A DNA stretch of 64,000 nt from Leptobrachium leishanense (GCA_009667805.1 CM019064.1:379561120-379625119), one strand, 5' to 3'. Counted from the stretch's first letter, positions 1 through 11,294 are shown. The notes: a model not told the origin generated them from the sequence alone. Numbers and translations are program-made.

Positions 1-14
1 TGAAGCCAAATATA

Positions 15-570
15 TAATATGGACAAAAGCTTTGGGACACCTAACCATTACACCAAAAGGAACCTAACCATTTCACTGAAATACAGTGACATGAATATGG
101 AGCGTAGTTCCCTTTTGAAGCTATCACAGCTTTCATTCTTCTGGGAAGGCTATACTCTGGGAAGGCTATTCTCAAGATTTTGAAGTGGTTCTTTGGGAAC
201 TTTGGCCTATCCATCCAGTAGAGCATTTGTGAGGTCAGGCACTGATGTTGGATGAGGAGGCCTGACTCGCAATCTCCATTCCAGTTCACCCAAAAGTGTT
301 CAATGGGGTTGAGGTCTGGGCTCTGTGCAGACCAGTCAAATTCTCCCACACTGAACTCATCTTTATGGACCATGCTTTGTGCACTGGGACACAATCATGC
401 TGGTAAATAATTGGGCTTTTCAAAATGACTCCTTTTTTGTCAACAAATGTTTGTAAAGGCAAACTGCATGGCTAGGTGCTTGATTTAATACACCCTTACC
501 AATGGGACTGACAGAAACATCTGAATTCAAGAATTAAGAGGTGTGTCCCAATACATTTCTGTGTTTGGAA
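15..570 (-). mobile_element. Internally deleted Tc1-like transposon
   Basis: A short Tc1/mariner element. Its ends are inverted repeats: near 22 the + strand reads ATGGACAAAAGCTTTGGGAC, and near 540-565 the complementary strand reads a similar GTATTGGGACAC block. Between them, on the minus strand (394 to 41), is the C-terminal third of a DDE transposase, including the family signature SPDLNPIEH that carries the last catalytic glutamate. The helix-turn-helix region and the first two catalytic aspartates are absent, so the copy is non-autonomous. The rest of the interior resembles the 5' untranslated part of frog and fish Tc1 elements. The outer boundary at the left is uncertain by about 10 bases because the window begins there. 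Confidence 0.8.
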
Positions 571-1660
571 CTGGTCATTTCAGATGCATGCCACCAGAGC
601 AGATTTGGGTCCCCCTCCCAACAGTTTAGACAAGCGCCTTGTGACACCTCTGTCCTCATCAATTAGACATGGTGTATGTGACTTTTACTATAAAGAAACC
701 ATTATGAATATTGCATTTTAATTAAAAGGTAATATGTTGATGCCAAGCATTTGTTCGCATTTATTTGAATTTTAAACAGGAATTGGTAATATAAACGCTA
801 TTACTATTTAAAAAAAAAAACATTAACCCCTGAAAAAGGACACTTACTGTTGTACACAGGAATCCATTAAAAGAGCCGTCGCGGGGCAAACATAGCACAG
901 GTTTAGAAATAGTGGCTGAGACACTGCAGGCAGTTTTTTGCATTAAACATATGTATTATTTAAATGTATTCTGGAAAGACCTTGCTTAAGAAGTTATTAT
1001 GTAAATATATGTAAATTTTAGGCCATTTATAATTATTGTTTAAAATATGTCTTTCCTTATAAAAGAGCAGATACGTATCACTCCAGTAAGACTCCTCTGC
1101 CTCTGGCCATATCTCATTAGTAACACGAAAGACCATGATAAAAATTGTCAAATATCCTGATCCCCCATGTTTTAGGATTTCTTTGGAAAAGTAGGGAAGG
1201 AGGAATTCTTTTACTGTGAAACTACGGTGCATTATCTTCCTAGATAACTGCCACTATAGTTACCCATGTTTTTCACCGTTCCTTGCAACGTTATTTTCAG
1301 CCAAAGGTGCTCAATGTAGCTTTCAATGGGGTTTCCACCATAGTTTCTGCCGAAGTTATTAAGTGTAAATTTCACTGTAGTTTCTGCTGTAGTGTCACTC
1401 TACATTGGGCAGACGGACACTACTCCAATATTGCCCCAAAGCGGATGTAGCGTCAGGTTACTGTATATTAGCGTTGACGATTCTTTGTATGGGAGACGCT
1501 AACGTGGCCTGAGCAGATGGAGAATGAGCTATTCCAACCTGTACCCTCTCCATTTGCATCTGATGTTATTCTGAAAAGAATAATGTCTTTCAGATCCTGG
1601 TGTTATGTGATTGAGCTTCAGTACAATCACATAACACATTGATTTTAGCCACACCATTAA
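571..1660. other. Intergenic, nothing recognised
   Basis: AT-rich sequence with no coding exon, RNA gene or repeat family that I can name. Reading frames of 60-90 codons on the minus strand have no recognisable protein features. Confidence 0.5.
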
Positions 1661-1721
1661 ATCTCATACTCGCCTTAGATCCCTTGGTGCAGATCCCCTT
1701 CCTTGTTCAGTGGCAGACGCT

Positions 1722-1790
1722 GGTGGCGTCTTCTGAGTGAAATCAAGTTGTCTTTTCCATGATTGTACAGCAGCGACCTGTTGGTTAGGG
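1722..1790. repeat. Direct repeat, copy 1 (about 67 bp)
   Basis: The segment beginning GGCGTCTTCTGAGTGAAATC and ending CGACCTGTTGGTTAGG recurs almost base for base at 2297-2365. In the second copy it sits inside a tRNA-derived SINE; here it is free of the rest of that SINE. Confidence 0.7.
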
Positions 1791-2080
1791 AACAAATAGT
1801 ACCTCCTGGTATCACTCCGCCAGCCAGCTGGATTTCTTTCGCGCAAGCACGCATTTTGTCTCCATGGAGTCCATAGGACTCCTGGAGCTGATAACACCAG
1901 CAGCAGTAAGCGCAGCGGTTGTTATCTTTTAACACCTCAGCAGTATTATGTCTGGAGCTGCAGAGAAAGGGTGTTAAATGGCAGGCGAAGACTGCAGACG
2001 CTCAGGTTTTCAATTAGTGTCTGCAATTTAACACCAACCTTGGAAAAGGGCCCATTGTTTTTACTGTTGGTTCTACCATT

Positions 2081-2235
2081 ATTATTATCCTTTATTTATA
2101 TAGTGCCACATATTCTGCAGCGCTTTGCAAGATCAGTGTACAAGGTATTGATACATTGGAATACCACACATGGAAGATATGGCCTGATTCAGGGGGTCCC
2201 TGTTCCTAAGGGAACTTACAATTTATGAGATGTAC
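2081..2235 (-). repeat. L2-type LINE 3' tail fragment
   Basis: The + strand reads (TTA)n then TTTATATAGTGCCACATA and CAGCGCTTTG, followed by GGAACTTACAATTTAT. This is the complement of the L2 tail seen in sense orientation at 51390-51545 (GAGCAGGG...GGCGCTTTATAAAT). It is a 5'-truncated non-LTR retrotransposon end. Confidence 0.7.
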
Positions 2236-2255
2236 AAGTATTTTATGAGGTAAGC

Positions 2256-2460
2256 GCATTCGTATCGTTAGGTGTCTTGCCCAAGGACACTCACTGGTGG
2301 CTTCTTCTGAGTGAAATCAAGTTGTCTTTTCCATGATTGTACAGCAGCGACCTGTTGGTTAGGTTGAACCCGTTTCTTGTACAAGTCGAGACTTGCTTCT
2401 CCACAGTCGAAGGGCAGAGATGTTACCACTGGACTCCACCGCCGATATTGTGTGGTAGAC
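2256..2460 (-). repeat. tRNA-derived SINE, diverged copy with 66 bp insert
   Basis: The conserved block TTAGGTGTCTTGCCCAAGGA begins at about 2269. A diverged tRNA-like head on the minus strand follows near 2365-2450. The two are separated by about 66 bp that is also present at 1722-1790. Confidence 0.55.
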
Positions 2461-2461
2461 A

Positions 2462-2583
2462 AGTATGTACTGTTAGGTGTCTTGCCCAAGGACACTTACT
2501 GGAGAGGTGTTCCGGCCGGGATTCGAACCTGGGTCTCCACAGTTATAGAGCAGTGATGTTACCTCTACTTCATCCAGCCAGCA
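2462..2583 (-). repeat. tRNA-derived SINE
   Basis: On the minus strand the element starts with a 73-nt tRNA-like head. It contains a B-box match: GGGATTCGAACC at about 2518 on the + strand is the complement of GGTTCGAATCCC. The tRNA-unrelated block TTAGGTGTCTTGCCCAAGGA comes next. Other copies are at 14490-14672 and 58853-59031, and a tail-only piece is at 39722-39785. A real tRNA gene is unlikely because the same extra body follows each head. Confidence 0.75.
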
Positions 2584-2589
2584 CCATAT

Positions 2590-2989
2590 TGTCTATCGGA
2601 GTTCAGTGAAGATCACCACTTTAAAAGTGCCGCAGTGTAGTTGCTGTTGTTGCAAATAAAGGTAAATGGAGAATAGCCGTGGTTTACTCAGTCTACAGGA
2701 GACAGCATTATTTAGTCTTGTTCACCATTGTTTGCATCAAAAGGTTCTGCAATTGTTGCATTTTTCTTCTTTGTATCAGTGAAGGCAAGTGTGTTTGCAA
2801 CATCGTAGGACTTTGCAGGTATACAGTATATTAGATCATATCAGCCAGTTGACCTAACTTTTGGTGCTCCTAGTGTTTACCATTAGGGGTCTCCTTTCTT
2901 TTTATGATTCTCTGGTGGCATGAGCCATTGACATCTTTTTTATTTTTTTAAATTATAAATAGCATAATACCTTTACACAATTCCATGTC

Positions 2990-3021
<32 letters not shown>

Positions 3022-3780
3022 CCCTTGAAAACCTTGATCTTTAATGGGCCTTGCTCTTTCTATTCCAGGTCCATTCTGCACCTGTAGACTTACAATCTAG
3101 CTATATCTGGTCACAGACTTAATATATCTGCTTAAATCAGGGTTTTGCACCCTGTACAGTTATTGAAAATTATGATGCCAGAGGCATCGGCCATATGATA
3201 CAGATCTCTTTGACATAGCCGGGGATGTGTGTGCTTCGCCGAAGAAGAGAATGCGGCTGGGTGAAGTATTACTTTAATAACATATTGCTGATTGTACTGT
3301 CAGAAGTTAATCATTAAAACACCTCCCTGCGGTTTTCTTATAAGACATAGAGGCCACTACCTGCATCATTTATTTAGATAAAAAAAGTCTATGAAATCCA
3401 CGTTTTGCAGATAGAAGATATAAATTAACTAAACCGTATCGTTGGAATTTTAACAAGATACATAATTATAACAATGATAACATACAATTATTAGAAGTAT
3501 CAAGGAGATGGACGTTGTAACATAACACAGTGATACATGTGGAATTTCCTGTTCGCATTATAGAAGATAATTTTAAAAGGGACATCAAATTATATTTAAA
3601 AAAATCAAGGATTTGTAAGTTTTTGAGAGTCCTCAATGCTGTCTCAGAGCAGTGAAGTTATGTTACCGATCTCCTTCATTCTTTTTTGATTGAGTACGTA
3701 TCCTCAAGGTGTTTTACTGTGGAACAGTGAGATCTACAGTAGAAAATAGAGAAAAAAGAGATGACTGGGCACTCACAATG
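2590..3780. other. Intergenic; short TA microsatellite
   Basis: No gene seen. A (TA)n microsatellite lies at about 2990-3021. The remainder is unremarkable AT-rich sequence. Confidence 0.5.
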
Positions 3781-3951
3781 GGTCATGAAAGACCTTTGTT
3801 ACATGAATGCTATCACAACATTTGGCTCAGGCATCAGTCTTTTTCAAGAGAAAGGGGCTTGTGCCTAAGCCGAAACTTTGTGATGACATCCATGCAAAAA
3901 GCTCCTTCATGATCTATCGCAAGTGCCCTGTCACCTCTGTTTTCTCTAAGT

Positions 3952-4122
3952 CAGTGTTTCCTGAGGACCCTCCACCTCCCCAGGTTTGCAGGATATCTCA
4001 AGCACAGCACAGGTGATAGGATTTGCTGCTCAGTGATTGCAGGATTCAGTCTGTATTTCCCCAAGGTGATCTGCAAAATCTGGCCTGGTTGAGGGTTCCG
4101 AGGAGAGGTTTGGGAAACATTG
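3952..4122. mobile_element. hAT-type MITE, 8 bp target duplication
   Basis: A 171 bp non-coding element with terminal inverted repeats of the CAGTGTTTCC / GGGAAACATTG type. It is flanked on both sides by the same 8 bp, CTCTAAGT (3944-3951 and 4123-4130), the duplication length of hAT transposases. A second copy in the opposite orientation is at 23333-23499 with its own 8 bp duplication. Confidence 0.88.
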
Positions 4123-4130
4123 CTCTAAGT

Positions 4131-5205
4131 GATATGGAGCTTGAACCACCCTGGTCTGTGTGTGACACCAGTGATTTGGACCCTCGGTAAGGGCTGGTCG
4201 CTTTTTTGCTTTGGATCTACTGTAGAATATAGACCTCCATTATATAACCTAAATGTATTTTTAAGGGTATTATCTTCTGTTTGTGTTTTTTTTTTCACTT
4301 TTTCTTTTTAGATTTTTTCTACTTTTACTTTATTGACAACCCTATGATCGATGTGTTGGTGGCATGGAGCATAATGAACAAAATAAATACAACACACATA
4401 TTTCACTCTCTTTACAGCTGTGTCTTTACTCTGTCACAATGCATTTTTCCACAGTGTAGTTTGGCTCTCCACATGAATTTGGGACATGGAAATAAAAGCA
4501 AATACAAGAAAAGCTGACCTTTCTAGTCTAAATAAACTTTAGTAATATCCTTCAGGCATGAGCGCTGGAATCGATGCTGTATCTGTTTATTTGCTAGCAT
4601 TTAATAACTGATTCCGCTAGAATCCGTCTACTGATTTGGACATCGATTTGTGGAAATGGTTGTCTGTTCTCACCACAGATCCTACATTTCATCGCATTGA
4701 CATGATATGTTTTTCTAACAGATTCCATGGTACTTGATACTTTCATTAAACTATATAATTACCAAGCCGATGTTTATAATATAAATGAAACGATAAGGGA
4801 CACAAGGTTTAAGAGTCTCATAAAAGAGAAAATAAATATGTTGACTTCACAGTCAATGTTGTTCACCACGTTATGGGGTCATTGTTAGTATTAGCTAAAT
4901 GTTTACATACTTTAAGGGAATAATTAAATGGCCTGGCAAGATCATCTTGAAATAATGCAAGCTTGTAAATACCAGAGATAAACTTGAAACAAGTCTTGTA
5001 AACACAGAGGGTAAGTTTGATAAGAGATGGACAATTTAAGGCACTAAAAAGGCCCCAATCCAACCAACCAGTTAAGTTTACAGCCTTCCAGGTAATAGGC
5101 AGGGTAAACAGGGACATGGAAGAGGGAGTCTTAAAATACTGGAATAGTAAAGAAAAAAGACCATAGCAGCATCTCATACCTGAAAAACACACAACCATTC
5201 TCTGC
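4131..5205. other. Intergenic, nothing recognised
   Basis: AT-rich sequence with a T/C-rich patch near 4280-4320. No exon or repeat family was recognised. Confidence 0.45.
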
Positions 5206-5213
5206 TCAGCAAC

Positions 5214-5441
5214 TCCAATCCACAAAACCAGCCACCCAGCACACACACACAATTCCAATCGACAAAACCAGCCACCCAGCACACACACAAATCCGATCCA
5301 CAGAACCAGCCACCCAGCACACACACACACACACACAACTCTCACCACACAAATCCAGCCACACAGCACACACACACAATTCCAATTGACAAAACCAGCC
5401 ACCCAGCACACACACAACTCCAATCCACAGAACCAGCCACC

Positions 5442-5472
<31 letters not shown>

Positions 5473-5935
5473 ACTCTCACCACACAAAACCAGCCACCCA
5501 GCACACACACACAATTCCAATCGACAAAACCAGCCACAGAAGCACAAACACAACTCCAATCGACAAAACCAGCCACCCAGCGCACACACACACAACTCCA
5601 ATCCACAGAACCAGCCACCCAGCACACACATACACACAAAACTCTCCTCACACAAAACCAGCCACCCAGTACACACACAACTCCCATCACACAAAACCAG
5701 CCACCCACACACAACTCCCATCACACAAAACCAGCCACCCACATACAACTCCCATCACACTAATTAGCCACCCACACACAACTCTCATCACACAAAACCA
5801 GCGACCCATACAACTCCATCACAAAAAATCCAACCCACACACAACTCCCATTACACAACTGCCATCACACAAAACCAGCCACCAACACACAACCAGCCAT
5901 CCCAACACACATACAACTCCCATCAACAAAACCAG
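5214..5935. repeat. CA-rich minisatellite
   Basis: About 0.7 kb of imperfect tandem units built on AACCAGCCACCCAGCACACA followed by variable (CA)n and an AACTCCAATC or AACTCCCATC segment. Units vary from about 25 to 60 bp, mainly through CA tract length. Long frames exist on both strands (283 codons on minus, 125 on plus) but they only translate the repeat. Confidence 0.9.
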
Positions 5936-6038
5936 CCACATGTGTTCTTTTGTTCATAGCAGGAGGATGGATATGTTGTGAGTTTGCAAAATCACTTAAA
6001 AATAACAATTATTCAAAAATATTCTACACTCGCCTCTT

Positions 6039-6190
6039 ATTATTATTATTATTATTATTATTCTTTATTTATAAAGCGCCAGCATATTCCGCAGCGCTGT
6101 ACAATAAACACAGTATAGACAGGGTTACAATACATTGAACAACATTTGACAAACAGTACAGATTGCACAGCACAGAGGACTCATGATCCA
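6039..6190 (-). repeat. L2-type LINE 3' tail fragment with (TTA)n
   Basis: (TTA)n followed by TTTATAAAGCGCCAGCATAT and GCAGCGCTGTACAAT: the complement of the L2 tail. The TTA microsatellite is the usual simple-repeat end of this family here. Confidence 0.7.
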
Positions 6191-6833
6191 CCATCGGCAG
6201 ATTCATAATATATGATTATTATATGTATATGTCATGTCCTGTCAGAATGCAACAACTAAAAATATTTTTGAAAACGTAAAAAAAAAGTACGTGTGATTTT
6301 TTTTTTTCTTCTTACATTTTAAAGTTGGGGGGGGGGATATAGGATCCATCCCGGGTGCCAAATGTTCTAGGTACGCCCTGGACTGGGGACAAATAGACCC
6401 CAGCCTACCTCTGCGAATCAATCCTCCGCGACCGTGTGCTATCTCGCGAGAGCCAAAATGGGCAGGTCACGTGGCCCGGCAGCAGAAGTAAGGGTATTGG
6501 CAAGGGTATTGAAATGTCCCATGCGTTTACAAGACTGCATCAATTTCTTTGTAGGGAAACCTGTTCTTTGTTGTATTGGGTAGAGGGTATTTTGCTGCAG
6601 TAAATCTTCCTTGCTTCTACAGTTATGGTTTATTTCCTTAAACAAATGCCCCTTCTATCAAAAATTGAGGTTCAAAACTTGAAATATGTTCTAGCATATC
6701 TCAATCCTTTGTATATAAATGTTTTAATTGAACCTTTAATATAGTATTTTGAATTGTGTTGTAAGTTTATATATGTCATACAGAAAACACAATCAATATC
6801 AAAGTATTTTCTTTCCAGAGTTATAATTCTACA

Positions 6834-7012
6834 CAGGTTTATTCACTAAAGGTGAAACTCAGGAGAATTGGCAGGAGAAAGAAGAATCTAGACCAAATAG
6901 CCGATTTGGAAAGTGAGATAAATGGGAGAATGTTTCTGGTTTGGCTATTTTGACCTAGATTTTTCACTTCTCCAGTCATTCTCCTGGGTTTCACCTTTAT
7001 TCAATAGACCTG
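6834..7012. mobile_element. Palindromic MITE, copy 1
   Basis: A 179 bp near-palindrome. The left end CAGGTTTATTCACTAAAGGT is complementary to the right end (CACCTTTATTCAATAGACCTG). Inside, the two arms share the segment around CAGGAGAATTGG and CCAGTCATTCTCCTGG. It lies in the znf385a intron just before exon 7085-7360. Copies of the same family are at 38219-38399 and 59309-59490. Confidence 0.85.
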
Positions 7013-7084
7013 ATAGTGTTTGATGGTTGTGTGATACTCCTGTACCTTAAGAACATGTTGTGTTTTGGTTCTCTTTTACATTAG

Positions 7085-7360
7085 ACCTACATGGCAGTGA
7101 TGGAGCTGATTTGGTGTCAGCAGAAAGTCCGGAGACTCCAACGATGAATGAGAACCAGGACACAACAGGACTATCAAGTTATCAGTATGCATCATCCGAA
7201 ACAGACTTGGGATGTACAAAGCCTTTATCTTCATCAGCTCCTGCTAGCAGTGGCACAAGCACATCTACTTTAGAGAGTGATGATGCTAAGAAACAGCTGT
7301 ACTGTGCTCTGTGCAAGGTGTCTGTAAACTCTGCTTCGCAACTGGAGGCCCACAACAAAG
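7085..7360 (+). CDS. znf385a: ZNF385A-like internal exon: linker and first half of a C2H2 finger
   Basis: Internal coding exon bounded by an AG acceptor (7083-7084, after a T-rich tract) and a GT donor (7361). It encodes a Ser/Thr/Glu-rich linker of about 68 residues, then the start of a zinc finger, YCALCKVSVNSASQLEAHNK. That is the C-x2-C-x12-H part of a matrin-type C2H2 finger, whose second histidine is in the next exon. The exon ends in phase 1; the last G combines with GT of the next exon to give Gly. ZNF385A (HZF) is a nuclear RNA- and DNA-binding, p53-related zinc-finger protein in mammals, where its fingers bind RNA and target-gene chromatin. The finger and the sequence after it match ZNF385A best, though ZNF385C or another paralogue is not excluded. 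Exons upstream (N-terminus and first finger) are outside the window. Confidence 0.85.
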
Positions 7361-8132
7361 GTGAGATTAGATTTAATTTTTCAACCCTAAATTGAGTTGG
7401 TTCCATTCACAAAGTTGCTCATGTTTCATATTTGATATTCAACAAAAGAAAGAATCATTAACAATAAGCGCTATTAAGATTTCCATTTCATTTTTAAAAG
7501 TGGTTGAATCAAATGTATTAGATCACCCCGTATTCAGATTTCTAAAATCTGGAAGACTCCGGAAACCGGAATTCTCCAAGCAATGTGGACTTATCATATT
7601 TGTGACTACAGGCATTCCGAACGTTCACTGTTGCACAAAAACCCAGTTCCCGAGCACTGCGACAGATCGCAGAACATGCATGGAGCCTCTGGGCAATCCC
7701 AGGATGTGACATGCTGCCTGGAGTCATGCTGACTTCGGGCAGCATGTCCCTTAAGAAATGTTGCAGAGCACTCCCAAATGGAAGATGCAGCAGGAAGGGG
7801 ATCGCAGTTCTACCCCAGCAATCTCCTTCCTTTTATGCATTTCAGATTCCAGGAAAATCTGATGTTTCAGAGTCTGAAAACTGGAATGTGTGGGTCTCCG
7901 AGCATTCCAGATAATAGGTGCTCAACCTGTACTCCATCCAATAAAGTTTGGATGTCTTCCTTTTAAGGTTTACTATATAAGTTGTAATAACATTATAAGC
8001 GTGAATTCTTTCTTAGCTTAGAGGGAGGATTGTGGAGTTTTTACTGCATTGTATCAGCAAAATGTGCAGTTTTTGATTGTCACATAAAGTCAAAATATAC
8101 AAAATTCTAACTGCTTCATGTGTGTTTTACAG
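7361..8132 (+). other. znf385a: znf385a intron (772 bp)
   Basis: GT at 7361 and AG at 8131-8132, with a pyrimidine-rich stretch before the acceptor. No internal exon or RNA was recognised. There is loosely inverted sequence around 7540-7910 that I could not assign to a family. Confidence 0.75.
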
Positions 8133-8311
8133 GTACTAAGCACAAGACAATACTTGAGGCTCGCAGTGGGCTGGGTCCAATCAAAGCCTATCCCCGAATG
8201 GGTGGCTTGACCAATGGTTCCAATGGACCTACAGACTCCAATAACCAAGAGAGGACCTTCCACTGTGAGATATGTAATATTAGAGTCACCTCAGAAGGAC
8301 AGCTCAAGCAG
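8133..8311 (+). CDS. znf385a: ZNF385A-like internal exon: finger end, linker, next finger start
   Basis: 179 bp exon between AG (8131-8132) and GT (8312). It completes the finger begun upstream with the motif TKHKTILEARSGLGPIKAYP, which is strongly conserved in ZNF385A. A short Asn/Gly/Ser-rich linker follows. The first part of the next matrin-type finger is FHCEICNIRVTSEGQLKQ (C-x2-C plus the hydrophobic and Leu positions). It ends in phase 0, so the finger continues in frame with HISSRRH in the exon at 10733. The stop codon met soon after 8311 if one reads straight on is intronic. Confidence 0.9.
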
Positions 8312-8421
8312 GTACACAATTAATGAATTTCATTACTGCCCATGTCCTCTAACTTTCAGGATGAAATCTGTAGAACTTGTTAGTATATACTGTATTTATT
8401 ACCAATAATCACAAAGCTTGA

Positions 8422-9333
8422 CAGGGTTATCCAAAGAGATTCGAATTGCTTGAGAAAGGTAACCGAACGCTGAAAATCAGCGTTCGGTTACCTTTCCTGG
8501 CCATTCGGCTATCCAGAGAGCAGGCAATTCGCCAAATCCTGTCGAATTGCCTGCACATACGGTGCCTGTTCGGTGCCTGTTCGAGGGCAGTGAAATCCCC
8601 ATGAAAAAGCACTGCTTCGGCTATTCAGAGAACACAAACCAGCAGTGAAAGGTTCCCCTAATGCCCTGCCATTCGGTGGTTTAATTCGGCAAATTTATTC
8701 AGGAGAATCCATAGGCTTCAATGTTAAAAATATTCCTGTTTTAATTCAATATCTAATAAACCGTTCATTATAAAATTCTGCAGCAAAAAGTCTCTTTATT
8801 TATAGATTTTTTAGGATACTTTAAGCATTTTTCTGAATTTTTAAAAAAAAAATTAAAAGTCCGATTTTTTTTTTTTTTTTTTTTTCAGTTTGCTTATTTT
8901 TTTTGTAACAGCCCTCTTTATTATCATTCCCTGGACCTCCTGTGAAAATTTCAGACATTTTCGCTCAGTAGTTTCTTTGCAAACAGCGTTTCTTTTTCCC
9001 AGATTCATACAAATGGTTTTTCTAATTTATTCACTGCCTCCTCTACGTCACAGCTGCTTCAGCTCTGTGTGATTCGGCTCCTTTTCGGCTCCTGTTCGGC
9101 TCCTGTTTGGCTTCTTTGAAGGTTAATCCAGATGTTTTTGCTTGTTTTCAGTGTGCATTCGGTTAGTTTTCGTCAGGTGTTCGGCAGCTTTTCCCTGCAA
9201 TTCGGGGACCCTGTGCTGTTTGCTGAATACACCGCAGGGTCACCGAAATGCAATCGGCAAAAGGAACCGAATTGAAGAGAACGAAAAGTCACCGAACGTG
9301 CGGTGACTTTTCGAATCTCTTTGGATAACCCTG
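8422..9333. mobile_element. Non-autonomous DNA transposon, left member of an inverted pair
   Basis: 912 bp non-coding element. It starts CAGGGTTATCCAAAGAGATT and ends with the complement. Just inside the left end is a perfect hairpin (AAGGTAACCGAACGCTGA, loop, complement). The right end carries a different subterminal hairpin-like block (AAAAGTCACCGAACGTGCGG). Poly-T tracts lie in the middle. The flanks TGA / TGA could be a 3 bp target duplication. There is no transposase. The element at 9408-10317 is its reverse complement. Confidence 0.85.
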
Positions 9334-9407
9334 TGAGTGTTTAACTGAAACGAGTGTCTATATTCTTGCTGCAGATACAAGATTTCTCTCTGAAATTTAG
9401 AGATTAA

Positions 9408-10317
9408 CAGGGTTATCCAAAGAGATTCGAAAAGTCACCGCACGTTCGGTGACTTTTCGTTCTCTTCAATTCGGTTCCTTTTGCCGATTGCATTTCGGTG
9501 ACCCTGCGGTGTATTCAGCAAGCACCACAGGGTCCCCGAATTGCAGGGAAAAGCTGCCGAAAACCTGACGAAAACTAACCGAATGCACGCTGAAAACAAG
9601 CAAAAACATCTGGATTAACCTTCGAAAAAGCCGAACAGGAGCCGAACAGGAGCCGAAAAGGAGCCGAATCACACAGAGCCGAAGCAGCTGTGACGTAGAG
9701 GAGGCAGTGAATAAATTAGAAAAACCATTTGTATGAATCTGGGAAAAAGAAACGCTGTTTGCAAAGAAACTACTGAGCGAAAATGTCTGAAATTTTCACA
9801 GGAGGTCCAGGGAATGATAATAAAGAGGGCTGTTACAAACAAAATAAGTAAACTGAAAAAAAAAAAAAAAAAAAATCGGACTTTTAAAAAAAAAAAAAAA
9901 ATCTGAAAAATGCTTAAAGTATCCTAAAAAATCTATAAATAAAGAGACTTTTTGCTGCAGAATTTTATAATGAACGGTTTATTAGATATTGAATTAAAAC
10001 GGGAATATTTTTAACATTGAAGCCTATGGGATTCTCCTGAATAAATTTGCCGAATTAAACCACCGAATGGCAGGACATTAGGGGAACCTTTCACTGCTGG
10101 TTTGTGTTCTCTGAATAGCCGAAGCAGTGCTTTATCATGGGGATTTCACTGCCCTCGAACAGGCACCGAACAGGCACCGTATGTTCAGGCAATTCGCCAG
10201 GATTTGACGAATTGCCTGCTCTCTGGATAGCCGAATGGCCAGGAAAGGTAACCGTACGCTGATTTTCAGCGTTCGGTTACCTTTCTCAAGCAATTCGGAT
10301 CTCTTTGGATAACCCTG
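9408..10317. mobile_element. Non-autonomous DNA transposon, right member of an inverted pair
   Basis: 910 bp, the same family as 8422-9333 but in reverse orientation, 74 bp away. Arms align almost end to end by eye with scattered substitutions (for example AACCGTACGCTG against AACCGAACGCTG) and differences in homopolymer length. Each member has its own complete terminal repeats, so this is two elements rather than one broken element. No coding capacity. Confidence 0.85.
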
Positions 10318-10732
10318 AAAGTTTCTTTCATAGTGAGGAAATCTGTCCCGTTCTCACGTCATGGTCACGACAGATATAGCAAACCATTTAAATATCTTTA
10401 TGCAATGCTAAGGAACCTTCTTACTGTGTGACCCACTTAGAGAATCAATTTCATGACTTTATACTAAAGTTACAAAGCATAATATTCAATATTTTAATCA
10501 CAAACCCTATGCAAACTCATTTCTTCAGTTTTTATCCCATGATAATCTATAATATAAATTAAGGGTAGACCTGAAGATGTCCTCCATCAGAGTGTGAGGA
10601 TTACAGCTACCTTTATTGCTCTGGACTTTCAATTTGTAGGTAGAATTTAGGGTCTATATTTAATTTCTTTCTAGCAATTTATTTATGTTTACCATTAAAG
10701 TATTTAGCAGTTGTTTTTGATTCTCTTACCAG
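10318..10732. other. Remaining intron sequence
   Basis: AT-rich intron between the inverted pair and the exon at 10733. Nothing recognised apart from the pyrimidine-rich acceptor. Confidence 0.5.
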
Positions 10733-10828
10733 CACATCTCAAGTCGGAGGCATCGCGATGGAGTGGCAGGAAAGCCCAACCCTCTCTTGAGTCGACACAA
10801 GAAACAGCAAACACTACAAGAACTGACG
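10733..10828 (+). CDS. znf385a: ZNF385A-like exon: second half of last visible C2H2 finger
   Basis: A 96 bp, 32-codon exon flanked by AG (10731-10732) and GT (10829). It begins HISSRRHRDGVAGKPNPLLS. The two histidines (H-x5-H) finish the finger whose cysteines are in the exon at 8133-8311, giving C-x2-C-x12-H-x5-H. The Arg-rich segment SRRHRDGVAGKP is a hallmark of the ZNF385 family. It ends in phase 0. It is too short to be found by length-based ORF calling and was recognised from the protein and the splice sites. Confidence 0.88.
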
Positions 10829-11294
10829 GTAACTAGAGCGTAAAAATGTAGCTCGCTGGAGCAATCTTCATTGACAGGGACACTATCCACTAAATTCAAG
10901 ACATTTTGCATAAAGTGAATTATGCTCTGCCGTTGTCTGTAAAAATTACTTCTTTGGTGCGTAAGCCCTTAAATACACAATAAACTTGCCTTTGCTTGTG
11001 TTCACTGAGGCAGTGACGCATGTCTTCATGTCCCATTTTCATACATAATAAAATCCTTCAATAGATTAGTAGCTGTATTAGATAAAGACTTTCTGTAAAG
11101 TATAATTAATCTGTGAGCAGCTACCTGTATTTTTTTCTTTAATTTTAACTGTGCGTTTCCTACGCTTCTGTTGAATTCCCAAAGATGTATATGACAATAA
11201 AAACACGTTAAACGCGTTAGGTTTTTAGAATTTACTTCCAGTATTAAAGTATAAATTTATATAGGTTAGAACTTCAACAGTTTACAAAAAATAT

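Larger units (their letters stand above)
8312..10732 (+). other. znf385a: znf385a intron (2.4 kb) filled by an inverted element pair
   Basis: The donor is GT at 8312 and the acceptor AG at 10731-10732. Nearly 1.9 kb of this intron is the inverted pair at 8422-9333 and 9408-10317; the rest is AT-rich sequence without recognised features. Confidence 0.8.

Noticed and set aside
2507..2580. Functional tRNA gene
   Set aside because: The B-box and tRNA-like head are there, but at least three copies carry the same non-tRNA body, so they are SINEs.
3840..3892. Possible hammerhead (GGCTT/AAGCC stem followed by GAAAC)
   Set aside because: Stem II and GAAAC are present, but the core (TCAAGAGAAAG) does not fit CTGANGA even allowing the 3-8 swap, and stem III is absent. 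At most a very old relic.
4863..5748. Cys/Trp-rich 283- and 180-codon minus-strand frames
   Set aside because: Products of the CA-rich minisatellite (VLGGWFCxx repeats). The opposite strand is open as well.
7060..7084. Start of the znf385a exon at 7060
   Set aside because: The apparent start is a GTG, and the AG acceptor at 7083-7084 with a T-rich tract shows that this is an internal exon.
8312..8323. Natural stop of a short zinc-finger protein after LKQ
   Set aside because: The stop lies past a GT donor; the finger continues in frame in the exon at 10733.
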